This document shows positions 47,867-56,871 of a stretch of 64,000 nucleotides of DNA, in pieces; within the stretch, counting starts at the first letter, position 1; each line of letters starts with the position of its first letter. A model generated the notes under the pieces. It saw only the letters and a list, made by a program, of their open reading frames with translations. It was not told the origin of the DNA and did no database searches. Source of the DNA: AP-15 sp963814805. GTDB lineage: Bacteria > Pseudomonadota > Alphaproteobacteria > ATCC43930 > CGMCC-115725. The DNA is taken from contig CAWFER010000033.1 of the NCBI GenBank assembly GCA_963814805.1, positions 310,001 through 374,000 on the forward strand, in the 5' to 3' direction. The position numbers and the translations under genes are program-made.

Positions 47867-49154
47867 CGGCGGCCTGCGCCTTGGGCGACGCCAATTCGCC
47901 CCAGCTCCCGGCCGCCATCAGCTCGGCCCAGCGGCGGTAGAACTGCCGGTGATTGCTTTCGCTGATGCGGCCTTCGCTGCGCCAGGCGCCGAGCCCCTGA
48001 TCGAAACGCTCGTGGCCGATCCCCATCTGGTTGTTCAACACCATGCCGCGCGCGACGACGCCACGGCAGGTGCGGGTGCATTCCTGCCAATTGTCCATGT
48101 CGTCCTGCTCGAAGGTGCCGGACGGGCTGAAGCCGCGCACCGCGGCGAGCCGCACCTCCTCCTTGACCTCGGCGGGCGCCGCCTTGTCGCAGAACACCCA
48201 CGACCACACCTCGGTCTTGTCCGGCCCGCGCGGCTGCCACAGCCGGAAGGTGCGCGAGGTGCTGCGCAGAACCGAGAAATGGGGGAAGACGGTGCCGACG
48301 ATCGGGCTGATCAGCCGGGCGCGCGGCCCCAGGCGCTTGGCCACCTCGTCGCGGATCTCACGCTCATATTCCTGGATCGCCGGCACCGGCGGGTCGCCCA
48401 CATCGTCGGGACCGACGCAGATCAGGCTGTGCCCGTTGCCCGGCGAAACCATAGCGCCCAGCGATTTCGGGTTGGCGGTGACCCCGCTGCTGAACGCGGT
48501 AGTGATCGCCGACAGATGGGTCCACTGCACGTGATAGGCGTCGCCGCCGAAATTCTCGGCCGGGAATTTCCAGTTGCACGGCATCAGCCATTTATGCGTG
48601 GCCAGCACCTCGACCCCGCCCTCGCGCCGGTCGAAGAACACATCGAGATACCACGCCATCTCGCCCAAATAGTCGCGCAATGGCGGCGCGTCCTTGTCGA
48701 AAGTGGCGAAGATCAGCCCCCTATGGCTGTCGAGTTGCGCCACCGGCACCAGGCCCCATTGCGCCCGGTCGAGCTGGTCGTAATAGAAATCCTTCAGATG
48801 CGGGACCCCGGTCAGCGCTCCGTCGTTGCGATAGGTCCAGCCGTGATAGGCGCACGTAAAACTGGCGGCGTTGCCGCTGTCGGCGCGGCACAGGCGATTG
48901 CCGCGATGCCGGCAGACATTCAGAAAGGCGTTGACCTTGCCATGGCTGTCGCGCACCACCAGCACCGGGTCCTCGCCCATCGCGGTCGTATAAAAGTCGC
49001 CGGGCTGCGGGATCTGGCTCTCGTGGCACAGGAACAGCCAGCAGCGAGCGAAAATCTGTTTCTGCTCCTCCTCGTAGATCTGCGGCTCGATAAAGATGCG
49101 GCGGCTGACCAGGCCGTTGTCGCTGTCGACCAGCCGGCGAATGTCTTGCGCCAT
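47859..49154 (-). CDS. Aromatic-ring-hydroxylating dioxygenase, alpha subunit (Rieske)
   Basis: A 431-residue catalytic subunit. The Rieske 2Fe-2S ligands are CRH in VCRHRGNRLC and CAYH in FTCAYHGWTYRND. The mononuclear iron is held by the two His of GGDAYHVQWTHLS plus a C-terminal Asp. It inserts both atoms of O2 into an aromatic ring, giving a cis-dihydrodiol. The close neighbours (beta subunit overlapping, dihydrodiol dehydrogenase 25 bases upstream) match biphenyl, benzoate and phenylpropionate-type pathways. The ring substrate cannot be told. No ferredoxin reductase gene is in the window. Confidence 0.94.
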   Translation of the reverse strand: MAQDIRRLVDSDNGLVSRRIFIEPQIYEEEQKQIFARCWLFLCHESQIPQPGDFYTTAMGEDPVLVVRDSHGKVNAFLNVCRHRGNRLCRADSGNAASFTCAYHGWTYRNDGALTGVPHLKDFYYDQLDRAQWGLVPVAQLDSHRGLIFATFDKDAPPLRDYLGEMAWYLDVFFDRREGGVEVLATHKWLMPCNWKFPAENFGGDAYHVQWTHLSAITTAFSSGVTANPKSLGAMVSPGNGHSLICVGPDDVGDPPVPAIQEYEREIRDEVAKRLGPRARLISPIVGTVFPHFSVLRSTSRTFRLWQPRGPDKTEVWSWVFCDKAAPAEVKEEVRLAAVRGFSPSGTFEQDDMDNWQECTRTCRGVVARGMVLNNQMGIGHERFDQGLGAWRSEGRISESNHRQFYRRWAELMAAGSWGELASPKAQAADD

Positions 49155-49179
49155 CGGCGTGTCTCCTGATTGGCGCTCC

Positions 49180-49977
49180 TCAGCGCCGCATCATGCGCAG
49201 GGTCGACCCGGCGTCGACCGTGACGATGCTGCCGGTGATCCCGCGGGCATTGGCGCGCGAGGCCAGAAACACATAAGCGCCGGCGAGGTCGGCGGGTTCG
49301 AGCGCCAGCGCCAGCGGGTTGCCGGCGGCGATCCGCTCCCTGGCGCCGGGAATGGCGAATTGCGAGCGATCCTCTAGCTGCAACGCCGCGACGCTGCGCA
49401 GGTCGGTCATCGTGCCGCCTGGGGCGACGCCATTGACCCGGATATCGCGGGCCGAGCTCGACCGCCAATTGCCGCACGACGCCGACCACCGCGTGCTTGG
49501 AAGCGGTGTAGATCACGCCGCCGCCGGCCGAGGTGAACCCGGCGCCCGACGCGGTAAAGATCATGCAGCCTTGGCTCTTGGCCAGCTCGGGCAAGCGCCG
49601 CCTTGGCGCCGAGGATGCAGCCCTTGACATTGACCGCGAACAATTCGTCGCACGCCGCGGCGAGGTTTTCCTCGTGCATGTCGGCGAGCCGCAGAAAGCC
49701 ATCGAGCACCCCGGCATTGCCGACGAAAATGTCGAGCCGGCCAAAGGCGGCGACGCGTCGCCGCCACCGCCCGCTTGTTGTCGTCAAGCCGGGCGACATC
49801 GCCGGCGACCGCGGCCACCTTGTCGCCGAATTCGGCGCGCAGCTCGTCGCCGCGGCCGGCGACCCGATCCATGACCGCGACCCGCGCCCCCTCCTCGACA
49901 AAGCGCGCGACGACCGCCCGGCCAATGCCCGAGCCGCCGCCGGTCACCAGCGCTACCTGGCCATCGAGCCAGCCCAT
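49180..49977 (-). pseudogene. cis-dihydrodiol dehydrogenase (SDR, BphB/HcaB-like), frame broken
   Basis: Reassembled it is a short-chain dehydrogenase of about 265 residues that turns a cis-dihydrodiol into a catechol with NAD. The cofactor motif is VALVTGGGSGIGRAVVARFV, FVGNAGVLDGFLRLAD is the NAG region, NVKGCILGAKAALPELA follows, and the catalytic YxxxK is VIYTASKHAVVGVVRQ. LAGAYVFLASRANARGITGS closes the fold. Order and spacing fit BphB-type dehydrogenases better than general SDRs. Shifts near 49755, 49600 and 49455 each need one base removed. It lies between the dioxygenase and ABM genes on the same strand, so its function follows the operon. Confidence 0.82.
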
Positions 49978-50015
49978 GGCGACAACCTTTCCGTCGGCGC
50001 CCGCAGATTGCCGTA

Positions 50016-50306
50016 TCAGCGGGTGCGCTTGTATTCGTAATCTTCGCGCTCGCCATTGCCGGCGCGCAGGCCCGACGGCAGCGGCGGGCGGGTGGTGTTG
50101 ACCTTGGCGTGGACCTCGAGCGCGGCCTGATCCTTCCAGCGTTCGAGCAAGGTCAGCTTGTCCGGGTTGACGACGCTCTGAAACACCTCGAACTGCTCGC
50201 AGCCCGGTTCCTTCATGACCTCGGCGCAGCGCCCCTTATAGGCCTGCGCCAGCTCGGCGCCTTTGCCAGGCGCCGCGGTGATGGTAACGACGAGTCTAAG
50301 GGACAT
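50016..50306 (-). CDS. Antibiotic biosynthesis monooxygenase (ABM/YgiN-like) domain protein
   Basis: A 96-residue ferredoxin-like ABM-fold protein. LRLVVTITAAPGKGAELAQA, then CEQFEVFQSVVNPDKLTLLE and RWKDQAALEVHAKVNTTRPP match the family. Members oxidise quinols or small aromatics without cofactor, or act as small binding proteins. Its place after an amidohydrolase and before the dihydrodiol dehydrogenase suggests work on quinol intermediates. The ATG at 50306 has GGGAGGAAG upstream. The frame extends upstream without a stop, but only this part is conserved. Confidence 0.82.
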   Translation of the reverse strand: MSLRLVVTITAAPGKGAELAQAYKGRCAEVMKEPGCEQFEVFQSVVNPDKLTLLERWKDQAALEVHAKVNTTRPPLPSGLRAGNGEREDYEYKRTR

Positions 50307-50380
50307 GCTTCCTCCCGTAGCATAGCTCGCATCGACAAGCGGGGCAGCGCCGGATCGGGCCCGCCGCCGCCCCGATCGGG

Positions 50381-51505
50381 TCAGTTCAGCCCGTAAAAGC
50401 CCATCGCGCCGCCGGCCATGATCTGGCGCCGGGTCTCGGTCGACAATCCCTTCATGCGCTCCTCGATCATCTTCGGCGCGCCGGGGAAGAAGCCGTCCGG
50501 GTGCGGGTAGTCGGTCGCCCACAGGATCTTGTGCGGCCCGATGTAGTCGGCCAAGACCTTGATGCTGCCCTCGACCGGCTCGAACGAGATCCAGCAATTG
50601 CGCTGAAAGATCTCGCTCGGGCGCATCGACAGGCCGGAATCGTTGAACCCCTGATCGTCGAAATGCCGGTCCATCCGGTCGAGCCACGGCGCGATCCAGC
50701 CGCCGCCCAATTCCAAAAAGCCGACGCGCAATTTCGGGTGGCGGTCGGCGATCCCGCCCCAGATCACGCTCATCGCCGCCAGCATCATCTCCATCGTGTG
50801 GCTGATGATGTGGCGGGCGCCGCGGCCCTCGAAGCGGTCGACGCCGACCGTCGGCATGCCGCTCGACGCGCCCTCGTGAAAGCCGATCGCGAAATCGAGA
50901 TCCTCGGCCGCGGCCCAGAACGGCTCGTAGCGCGCCTCGTGGATCATCTTGTCGCTATAGGGGTTGGGGCGGATGAAGCCGGCGTGGAAGCCCAGCTCCT
51001 TCTTGGCGAAACGCATCTCGTCGATCGCCAGCTCGACCGATTGCAGCGGCAGCATCGCGACCCCGAACAGCCGGTCGGGGTAGGGCTTGCAGTAATCAGC
51101 GAGCCAGCGGTTATAGGCGCGGCACACCGCGGCGGCCAGCACCGGGTCATGGATCGCGCCCGAGAAGAGGCCGAGGCTCGGATAGAGAAAAGCCGCGTCG
51201 ATGCCGTCGGCATCCATGTCGGGGATGCGGGCATGCGGGTCGAACCCGCCGGGCTTGCCGTCCTTGTATTCCATCGTATCGGCCGCGACCACACCCTGGC
51301 GGGCGCCGACCGCGCCGATCCGGCCGATGCCGCGATTGCCGTCGCCGACCACGGTCTCGTCCATGACGAGCCGCTCCTTGCCGTTCTCGCCCTTGACCAG
51401 CCGGGGCGCCCGGTCGCGGAATTTCGGGTCGATGTATTTGTCCCACAGATCGAGCGGCTCGAGGATGTGACCGTCGGCGTCGATGACGTTGTAGGCGTTT
51501 CGCAT
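50381..51505 (-). CDS. Amidohydrolase_2 family metal-dependent hydrolase
   Basis: A 374-residue TIM-barrel enzyme. VIDADGHILEPLDLWDKYID is the opening strand, with D-x-D/H in place of the usual HxH; AIGFHEGASSGMPTVG gives a His; MMLAAMSVIWGGIADRHPKL and HKILWATDYPHPDGFFPG follow, the latter with the final Asp. This variant is widespread near aromatic degradation genes and includes putative decarboxylases. The ATG at 51505 has GGAGG upstream. It is the first gene of the five-gene operon running to 47294 and starts 159 bases from the divergent flavin monooxygenase. Confidence 0.9.
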   Translation of the reverse strand: MRNAYNVIDADGHILEPLDLWDKYIDPKFRDRAPRLVKGENGKERLVMDETVVGDGNRGIGRIGAVGARQGVVAADTMEYKDGKPGGFDPHARIPDMDADGIDAAFLYPSLGLFSGAIHDPVLAAAVCRAYNRWLADYCKPYPDRLFGVAMLPLQSVELAIDEMRFAKKELGFHAGFIRPNPYSDKMIHEARYEPFWAAAEDLDFAIGFHEGASSGMPTVGVDRFEGRGARHIISHTMEMMLAAMSVIWGGIADRHPKLRVGFLELGGGWIAPWLDRMDRHFDDQGFNDSGLSMRPSEIFQRNCWISFEPVEGSIKVLADYIGPHKILWATDYPHPDGFFPGAPKMIEERMKGLSTETRRQIMAGGAMGFYGLN

Positions 51506-51664
51506 AACCCGTTTCCTCCGGCTTGGTTCAACGAGAGCGGCGATCGTAGCGCGCTCTGCGCCGCGGCGCGAGGCTTTATGCCGCAGGCGTCGCCCGTTGC
51601 ACATTGTGGCGACGCTGTCGCGGGCGCATCGTGACCGCACGATGCGTTTCAATCGGAGAGGCTG

Positions 51665-52876
51665 ATGACCATCGCCGCGACGAGCCGGATCGTCCCGCCT
51701 AGCCCGAGGGAGCTGATTGCGCGGGCCCGCGCGCTCGTCCCCGAGATCCGCGCCCTGGCCGAGGACACCGAACGCAACCGCACGATTTCACCGCACATCA
51801 TCGCCAAGATCCGCGACGCTGAGCTGCTGCGCACCACCCGCCCCGCGCAATTCGGCGGCTTCGAATACGACGCCGTCGTCGCCCTCGAAATCGCGCTGGT
51901 GATCTCGGCCGCCTGCGCCTCGACCGGCTGGGCGGTCAATGGCGCGCTCTCGAACGGGATCTCGTTCGGCCATTACCCGATCGAGACCCAGCGCGAATTA
52001 TGGGGCGACGGCGCCGACCCGTTCAGCTGCGCCTGCTTCGCTCCGACCGGCCGCGCTGCCCCGGCCGATGGCGGCTATGTGCTGAACGGCAAGTGGTCGT
52101 TCGCCAGCGGCGTCGATCATTCACGCTGGATCAGGCTCGGCGCGATGATCGGTCTGCCCGGCGCCGCTCCGCCACATGACGGCGCGTTCTTTCTGCTGCC
52201 GGTCGGCGACGTCGAGATCGAGGACAACTGGTTCGTCTATGGGCTCTGCGGCACCGGCAGCAAGAACATCATCGTCCATGACGCCTTTGTGCCGGCGCAC
52301 CGGGTATTGCGTTTCGCCGATACCCGCTCCGGCAAGACCCCGGGCGCGCGCCATCACCAGAACCCGCTCTACCGCCTGCCGCTCCTGGTGCTCGGCGCCA
52401 CGATGCTGGCCTCGACCGCGGTCGGCGCCGCCAAGGGGGCGCTCGCCGCCTATCTCGAAATGACCAGCGGCCGCACCACCCGCGGCGCGCTCGCCGGCGG
52501 CGGGCTCCCGATGGCCGAATTCGCCACGATCCAGCTGCGCTATGCCGAAGCCTCAGCCGCGGTCGAGGCCGCCGAGCTGATCCTCTTTACCGATTTGCGC
52601 GCCGCCATGGCAAAGCTGCGCGCCGGCGAGGAGATCAGCGTCGCCGACCGCATCCACGCCCGCCGCAACCAGGCTTACGCGACAAGGCTCGCCTTGCAGG
52701 CGGTCGAAGCGCTGAACGCCTCGACCGGCGGCGCCGGGCTCCTGCTCTCGAACCCGGTGCAGCGCGCCTGGCGCGACGTCAACGCCGTCGCCCGCCATGT
52801 CAGCCTCAACTGGGACGCGGTCGGCACGATGTACGGCCAGCACGCCTTCGGCCTCGAACCCCGTGGGCAGTATTAG
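51665..52876 (+). CDS. Flavin-dependent monooxygenase of the acyl-CoA dehydrogenase fold (HsaA/HpaB-like)
   Basis: A 403-residue oxygenase component. The N-terminal helices (LVPEIRALAEDTERNRTISP; AELLRTTRPAQFGGFEYD), the middle beta domain (PADGGYVLNGKWSFASGVDH; CGTGSKNIIVHDAFVPAHR) and the C-terminal bundle (ALNASTGGAGLLLSNPVQRA; WRDVNAVARHVSLNWDAVG) follow group D flavoprotein monooxygenases such as HsaA and HpaH. These need reduced flavin from a separate reductase and hydroxylate phenols. None of the acyl-CoA dehydrogenase catalytic Glu context is evident. It is divergent from the dioxygenase operon, with 159 bases of shared promoter region. Confidence 0.88.
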   Translation: MTIAATSRIVPPSPRELIARARALVPEIRALAEDTERNRTISPHIIAKIRDAELLRTTRPAQFGGFEYDAVVALEIALVISAACASTGWAVNGALSNGISFGHYPIETQRELWGDGADPFSCACFAPTGRAAPADGGYVLNGKWSFASGVDHSRWIRLGAMIGLPGAAPPHDGAFFLLPVGDVEIEDNWFVYGLCGTGSKNIIVHDAFVPAHRVLRFADTRSGKTPGARHHQNPLYRLPLLVLGATMLASTAVGAAKGALAAYLEMTSGRTTRGALAGGGLPMAEFATIQLRYAEASAAVEAAELILFTDLRAAMAKLRAGEEISVADRIHARRNQAYATRLALQAVEALNASTGGAGLLLSNPVQRAWRDVNAVARHVSLNWDAVGTMYGQHAFGLEPRGQY

Positions 52877-52927
52877 CCGGCCCCGGATCCCGGCGAAATC
52901 GGCGCCCCACCCGCTCGGCGCAGCCGG

Positions 52928-53887
52928 TCAGCGCACCCGCTCGTATTTCTGCAGGGAGCGGATGTACTCGGGCCGCGGCTTGTCCGGAAAGAATTGCGGC
53001 CACTGGGTCCACGACACCTCGCCGACATAGAGGTCGCCGCGGCTGTCGACGGTAAGCCCGTGCGGTCCCAGGAACGCGGTCGGCGCGGTGCCGGCATGCA
53101 TGTCGCCGAACCGCGACAGGAGCTTGCCCTGATTATCGACGATGCTGACCCGCGGCCCCAAATTCGGGCTGTTGCGGTTGACCGGCTGCACCGGGCCCAG
53201 TTCGCCGATATAGGCGACCGGGTGGCGGGTATAGTCCATGTAGAGCCCGCACGGGCGGTGCAGATTGTTCCACTGGGTTTCGTACTTGCCGTTGCCGTCG
53301 AACACCTGGATGCGATGGTTCTCACGGTCGGCGACATAGACCCAGCCATCGGCGTCGGTGCAGATATTGTGCACGATGTTGAACTCGCCGGGGTTGGTGC
53401 CGGGCTCGCCCCACGACATCAGCAATTTCCCATCAGGCGAATATTTGTGAACCTTGGCGTTGCCGTAGCCGTCGGAGACGTAGATCTCCCCCTTCGGCGA
53501 CAAAGCCGTGTGCGTGCAGCGGTGGAACGGCTCGCCGCTCATATAGGGCGCCGGCTTGCCGGGCACGCCCAATTCTAGCAGCACCTTGCCGTCGAGCGAG
53601 CATTTGCGCACGAAATGGCCGCCATCATCGGTCAGGTAGATCGAATCATCGGGCCCCATATGGACGCCATGCGCGCGCGGAAACTGGCCTTCGCCCCACG
53701 AGCGCAGGAACTTGCCGTCGCGGTCGAAGACCATGACCGGATGGTCGCCGCGGTTGAACACATAGACGTTGTCCCTGGCGTCGACCCCGACCGCGCCGAC
53801 CTCCTTGAACGACCATTTGTCGGGCAGCTTCGCCCAATCCTCGATGATCCGGTACTTGTAGTCGCCGTCGCCGACGATGATCGCCAT
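52928..53887 (-). CDS. NHL-repeat beta-propeller protein (second of a tandem pair)
   Basis: A 319-residue six-bladed propeller of the type called peptidyl-alpha-hydroxyglycine alpha-amidating lyase-like. Blades are marked by FDRDGKFLRSWGEGQFPRAH, DDSIYLTDDGGHFVRKC, KGEIYVSDGYGNAKVHKYSP, GWVYVADRENHRIQVFDGNG and RGDLYVGEVSWTQWPQFFP. Catalytic or binding function in bacteria is not established. No signal peptide is visible. It starts 10 bases after the stop of a near copy (53898-54848), about four-fifths identical by eye. GAGGAGACTGG precedes the ATG. Confidence 0.88.
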   Translation of the reverse strand: MAIIVGDGDYKYRIIEDWAKLPDKWSFKEVGAVGVDARDNVYVFNRGDHPVMVFDRDGKFLRSWGEGQFPRAHGVHMGPDDSIYLTDDGGHFVRKCSLDGKVLLELGVPGKPAPYMSGEPFHRCTHTALSPKGEIYVSDGYGNAKVHKYSPDGKLLMSWGEPGTNPGEFNIVHNICTDADGWVYVADRENHRIQVFDGNGKYETQWNNLHRPCGLYMDYTRHPVAYIGELGPVQPVNRNSPNLGPRVSIVDNQGKLLSRFGDMHAGTAPTAFLGPHGLTVDSRGDLYVGEVSWTQWPQFFPDKPRPEYIRSLQKYERVR

Positions 53888-53897
53888 TCCAGTCTCC

Positions 53898-54848
53898 TCA
53901 GTGCACGCGTTCGTATTTCTGCAGGGCGCGCAGCCCCGGCGGGTGCGGCTGGCCCGGGAACAGCCCCGGCCACAAGGTCCAGCACACCTCGCCGACATAG
54001 AGGTCGCCGCGGCTGTCGACCGCGAGCCCATGCGGCCCGATAAACGCGGTCGGCGCCGTCCCGGCAAACGGATCGCCGATCCGCGACAACAGCTTGCCCT
54101 GATTGTCGACGATGCTGACCCGCGGGCCCAAATTGGCGTTGAGGCGGTTGACCGAAAGCTCGCCGATATAGCAGATCGGTTGATGCGCGTACGGCATGTA
54201 AAGCCCGCACGGGCGGTGCAGATTGTTCCACTGCGTCTCGTATTTGCCGTTGCCGTCGAACACCTGGACCCGATGGTTCTCGCGGTCGGCGACATAGACC
54301 CAGCCATCGGCGTCGGCGCAGATGTTGTGGACGAGGTTGAACTGGCCGGGATCGCTGCCGGGCTCGCCCCACGACATCAGCAATTTGCCGTCGGGCGAAT
54401 ATTTGTGGACCCGGGCGTTGCCGTAGCCGTCCGAGACGTAAATCTCACCCTTCGGCGACAGCGCCGTATGGGTGCAGCGGTTGAACGGCTCGCCGCTCAG
54501 ATAGGGCGCCGGCTTGCCGGGCACGCCCAGTTCGAGCAACACCTTGCCGTCCTCGAGCCGACATTTGCGCACGAAATGGCCGCCATCGTCGGTCAGGTAG
54601 ATCGAATCGTCGGGCCCCATATGGACGCCGTGCGCCCGCGGATACTGCCCCTCGCCCCACGAGCGCAGAAACTTGCCGCTGCGGTCGAACACCATCATCG
54701 GGTGCTCGCCGCGGCCAAAGGCGTAGACGTTATCGTTCTTGTCGACCCCGACCGCCGCCACCTCCTTGAACGACCAGCCCTCGGGCAGTTGCGCCCAGTT
54801 TTCCTTGATCTCGTATCTGTAGTCGCCCTGGCCAACCACGGTCGCCAT
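53898..54848 (-). CDS. NHL-repeat beta-propeller protein (first of a tandem pair)
   Basis: A 316-residue propeller, paralogous to the next gene down: MATVVGQGDYRYEIKENWAQ versus MAIIVGDGDYKYRIIEDWAK at the N-terminus, and almost identical central blades around GGHFVRKC and HKYSPDGKLLMSWGEPG. One copy has an indel near GELGPVQPVNRNSPN versus GELSVNRLN. Together they record one tandem duplication. A more distant third copy lies at 60685-61597. Co-location with aromatic oxidation genes and an MFS transporter suggests a role in binding or lactone/ester hydrolysis, as in SMP-30/gluconolactonase propellers; this is a guess. Confidence 0.88.
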   Translation of the reverse strand: MATVVGQGDYRYEIKENWAQLPEGWSFKEVAAVGVDKNDNVYAFGRGEHPMMVFDRSGKFLRSWGEGQYPRAHGVHMGPDDSIYLTDDGGHFVRKCRLEDGKVLLELGVPGKPAPYLSGEPFNRCTHTALSPKGEIYVSDGYGNARVHKYSPDGKLLMSWGEPGSDPGQFNLVHNICADADGWVYVADRENHRVQVFDGNGKYETQWNNLHRPCGLYMPYAHQPICYIGELSVNRLNANLGPRVSIVDNQGKLLSRIGDPFAGTAPTAFIGPHGLAVDSRGDLYVGEVCWTLWPGLFPGQPHPPGLRALQKYERVH

Positions 54849-54934
54849 CTGAGCCCCTCCCCGATCCGCTGCGCCCCAGCCTAGCGAAGCCAAACGCCCG
54901 AAACAATCCTCGTCCGCCCGCGCCAGAAGCTCTC

Positions 54935-54964
54935 GTAGGGCGGAAAAGCGCAGCGTATTCCGCC
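54935..54964 (+). repeat. REP palindrome, left of the RAYT gene
   Basis: Sequence gtagggcggaa, a loop aagcgcagcgta, then ttccgcc: the imperfect palindrome GGCGGAA/TTCCGCC with a GTAG head. This is the well-known GTAGGGCGGAA-type REP of proteobacteria. The same element, inverted, lies at 55568-55597. Confidence 0.85.
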
Positions 54965-55005
54965 GCCAACGGTCGCCGCATGCGCGGGCTAGTCTCGTCC
55001 TGGTG

Positions 55006-55539
55006 TCACCGCCGCTCGCCCGTCTCTTCTGGCTCGGTGGTGTTGCCGGTCCATCCGGTAGGATACCGCCCGCTTGCGACGTACCGACGAAACGAGGAAT
55101 GCGGCCAATCTGCCGGATGTTTCACCAGGCCGTGCTTCACCGGATTGAAATGCGTGTAGTCCATATGAGCAGCGAAGTCTCGATCGTCGCGGATCGTGTG
55201 CTCCCAGTATCGCTGCTGCCAGATGCCGCGTTCGCCGTCGCGGGCAGTGCGAAATGACAACGGCGCTTCGACGGGCACGGATTTCGAGAACGCGATCTTG
55301 ATCGCGCGCCACCGGCCGGGGAAGTCGGCATCGCCTTCCGGCAGCGTCCATACGCAGTGCATATGGTCGGGAAGCACGACCCAGGCGTCAATACGGAAAG
55401 GGGCGCGGGCGCGCACGCGGCGGACCGCCTGCCGCAACGCGTCGATGTGCGTCACCAACAAATCTGAGCGGCGGTCGCGCAGGTTGACCGTGAAGAAGAA
55501 TGTTCCTCCCGGTATCCTGTTGCGTCGATAATCCGGCAT
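55006..55539 (-). mobile_element. REP-associated tyrosine transposase (RAYT, IS200/Y1 family)
   Basis: A 177-residue Y1 transposase. MPDYRRNRIPGGTFFFTVNL is the standard RAYT opening, the HUH metal site is VVLPDHMHCVWTLPEG, and YWEHTIRDDRDFAAHMDYTH with FNPVKHGLVKHPADWPHSSF carries the catalytic-Tyr helix and the family tail. It cuts and moves single-stranded REP hairpins. ATG 55539 matches the family start; a GTG at 55554 would add five residues. Inverted REP palindromes lie 42 bases after the stop and 29 bases before the start. Frame intact, so it may be active. Confidence 0.92.
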
Positions 55540-55567
55540 CAGAGGAGTATGCACGACCCCAGAGAAA

Positions 55568-55597
55568 GGCGGAATGCGCTGCGCTGTTCCGCCCTAC
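55568..55597 (-). repeat. REP palindrome, right of the RAYT gene
   Basis: On the minus strand it reads gtagggcggaa, loop cagcgcagcgca, ttccgcc, nearly identical to the left element but in opposite orientation. The pair brackets the transposase gene, the arrangement expected for a REPtron. Confidence 0.88.
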
Positions 55598-55761
55598 GCG
55601 TGCTCCGCCCCGGTCTCGCCCGGCTCATCGCCGAGGCACCCGCTCCGGCATAGCCACAAACGGAAGACGTGCGTTTAATAAAGGCCGTAATAAAAATTTA
55701 ACCGCATACTCGCGATCATAGGCAACTGTCCACGCCGGGGCTGCTTTAGGAACGTTAGAAC

Positions 55762-56022
55762 ATGACCGAATTCTTTGTTACGACGCCACTGAACGATGAT
55801 GAGATCAAGCAGTTACAATCTCTTATTGCAAGGTGCGTGTACAATCATACAGCTGGTATCGTTAATATTGCCATCGATGTAGCTAGAGAAGCATTTCACC
55901 AAAAATTCGGGAAAACTACTGTCATCGAACCTCCGACGATTGAATACCCGCCTCAGCAGGGACCTCAAAGGCCTCTCAGATCGGAGAAAACGAAGCGTGC
56001 CCGATCGCCACAGAAAGCGTAG
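55762..56022 (+). CDS. Hypothetical protein in AT-rich DNA
   Basis: An 86-residue frame, MTEFFVTTPLNDDEIKQLQS then LIARCVYNHTAGIVNIAIDV and AREAFHQKFGKTT, with a basic, proline-rich tail. The N-terminal two-thirds looks like a folded helical protein. The local GC content is far below the surroundings from about 55660 to 55950, suggesting horizontal transfer next to the RAYT element. No ribosome binding site is strong. I recognise no family. Confidence 0.5.
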   Translation: MTEFFVTTPLNDDEIKQLQSLIARCVYNHTAGIVNIAIDVAREAFHQKFGKTTVIEPPTIEYPPQQGPQRPLRSEKTKRARSPQKA

Positions 56023-56074
56023 CACTTTGCCTCCATGCGTCGGTAAGCAGAGCATGAATTGCCGACGCTTCGCG

Positions 56075-56425
56075 CTATTCCCACCCGCCGGGGGTGCTGA
56101 CCGCCCAGGCCGCGACGAACACCCTTCCGTCGACCACCTGCGCGCCGATCTTCCCGGCGGCGCCTTCGTCGGGGGCCTGCGCCTTGCCGCTTTCGAGATC
56201 GATGACCCAGCCATGCAGCGGGCAGGAGACGACGCAGCCGCGGATCACCCCTTCCGAGAGCGGGGCGCCACGGTGCGGGCAGTGGTTGATCAGGGCGAAG
56301 ACCCGGTCGTCGACGGTGCGGAACACCGCGACCGGGTGCGGCTTGCCGGTCCGCTTGACCCGCCGCGCCCCCTCGCGCGGGATGTCTTCGAGGCCGCCGA
56401 CCTCGACCCAGCGCTCATTCGGCAT
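56075..56425 (-). CDS. Rieske 2Fe-2S ferredoxin (NirD/dioxygenase ferredoxin type)
   Basis: A 116-residue soluble Rieske protein. Cluster ligands are in INHCPHRGAPLSEG (Cys, His) and VSCPLHGWVIDLESG (Cys, His). WVEVGGLEDIPREGARRVKR begins the fold and GRVFVAAWAV ends it. It could feed electrons to the Rieske dioxygenase at 47294-49154, whose operon has no ferredoxin, or serve another oxygenase. The start is ATG 56425 (MPNERW); another ATG lies at 56437. It stands alone. Confidence 0.9.
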   Translation of the reverse strand: MPNERWVEVGGLEDIPREGARRVKRTGKPHPVAVFRTVDDRVFALINHCPHRGAPLSEGVIRGCVVSCPLHGWVIDLESGKAQAPDEGAAGKIGAQVVDGRVFVAAWAVSTPGGWE

Positions 56426-56871
56426 GGCTTGGCCCACCCCTCACCGCACCGGCGCGCCCCAAATGGTTGGTCACTCAGAACCTCGCTCGCCATCAATGCT
56501 GCCGCGCCAGCATAACCAACAGCGCCGCCAGCGACACCAACTATGCCATCGGCGCGGCGGCGCGGCGCCATACCTTAACATCGCTGCTGCCATGTCGCGG
56601 CGCGGACCCGGCCGGCGGTCACGGCGCCCCAAGTGTCGCCGCAATCGCGTGGTACGTCCATTGCGGTTACCGGCAGGCAAATTGGAGACGTTCTCTGACA
56701 GCGCGCCTCGATGACGACTTCAACCGATGCGCGAGCAGCGCCTGATCTCAGCCTGCAAAGAACAGGATAACAGGCGCGTGCGGATCAACCTTTGCTTGCA
56801 TTTGCGCGCGTCTCGTCGGGATACGCTCGGCTCGCTCTTGTCCTCGCCGGACCAGCCGCTATGCTCCCAAC
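56426..56871. other. Gene-free stretch upstream of transketolase
   Basis: About 445 bases without a gene I can support. Open frames here are short and rich in Arg/Ala/Ser, as expected of noncoding GC-rich DNA. It must contain promoters for the ferredoxin (leftward) and transketolase (rightward), but no clear consensus is seen. Confidence 0.5.
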
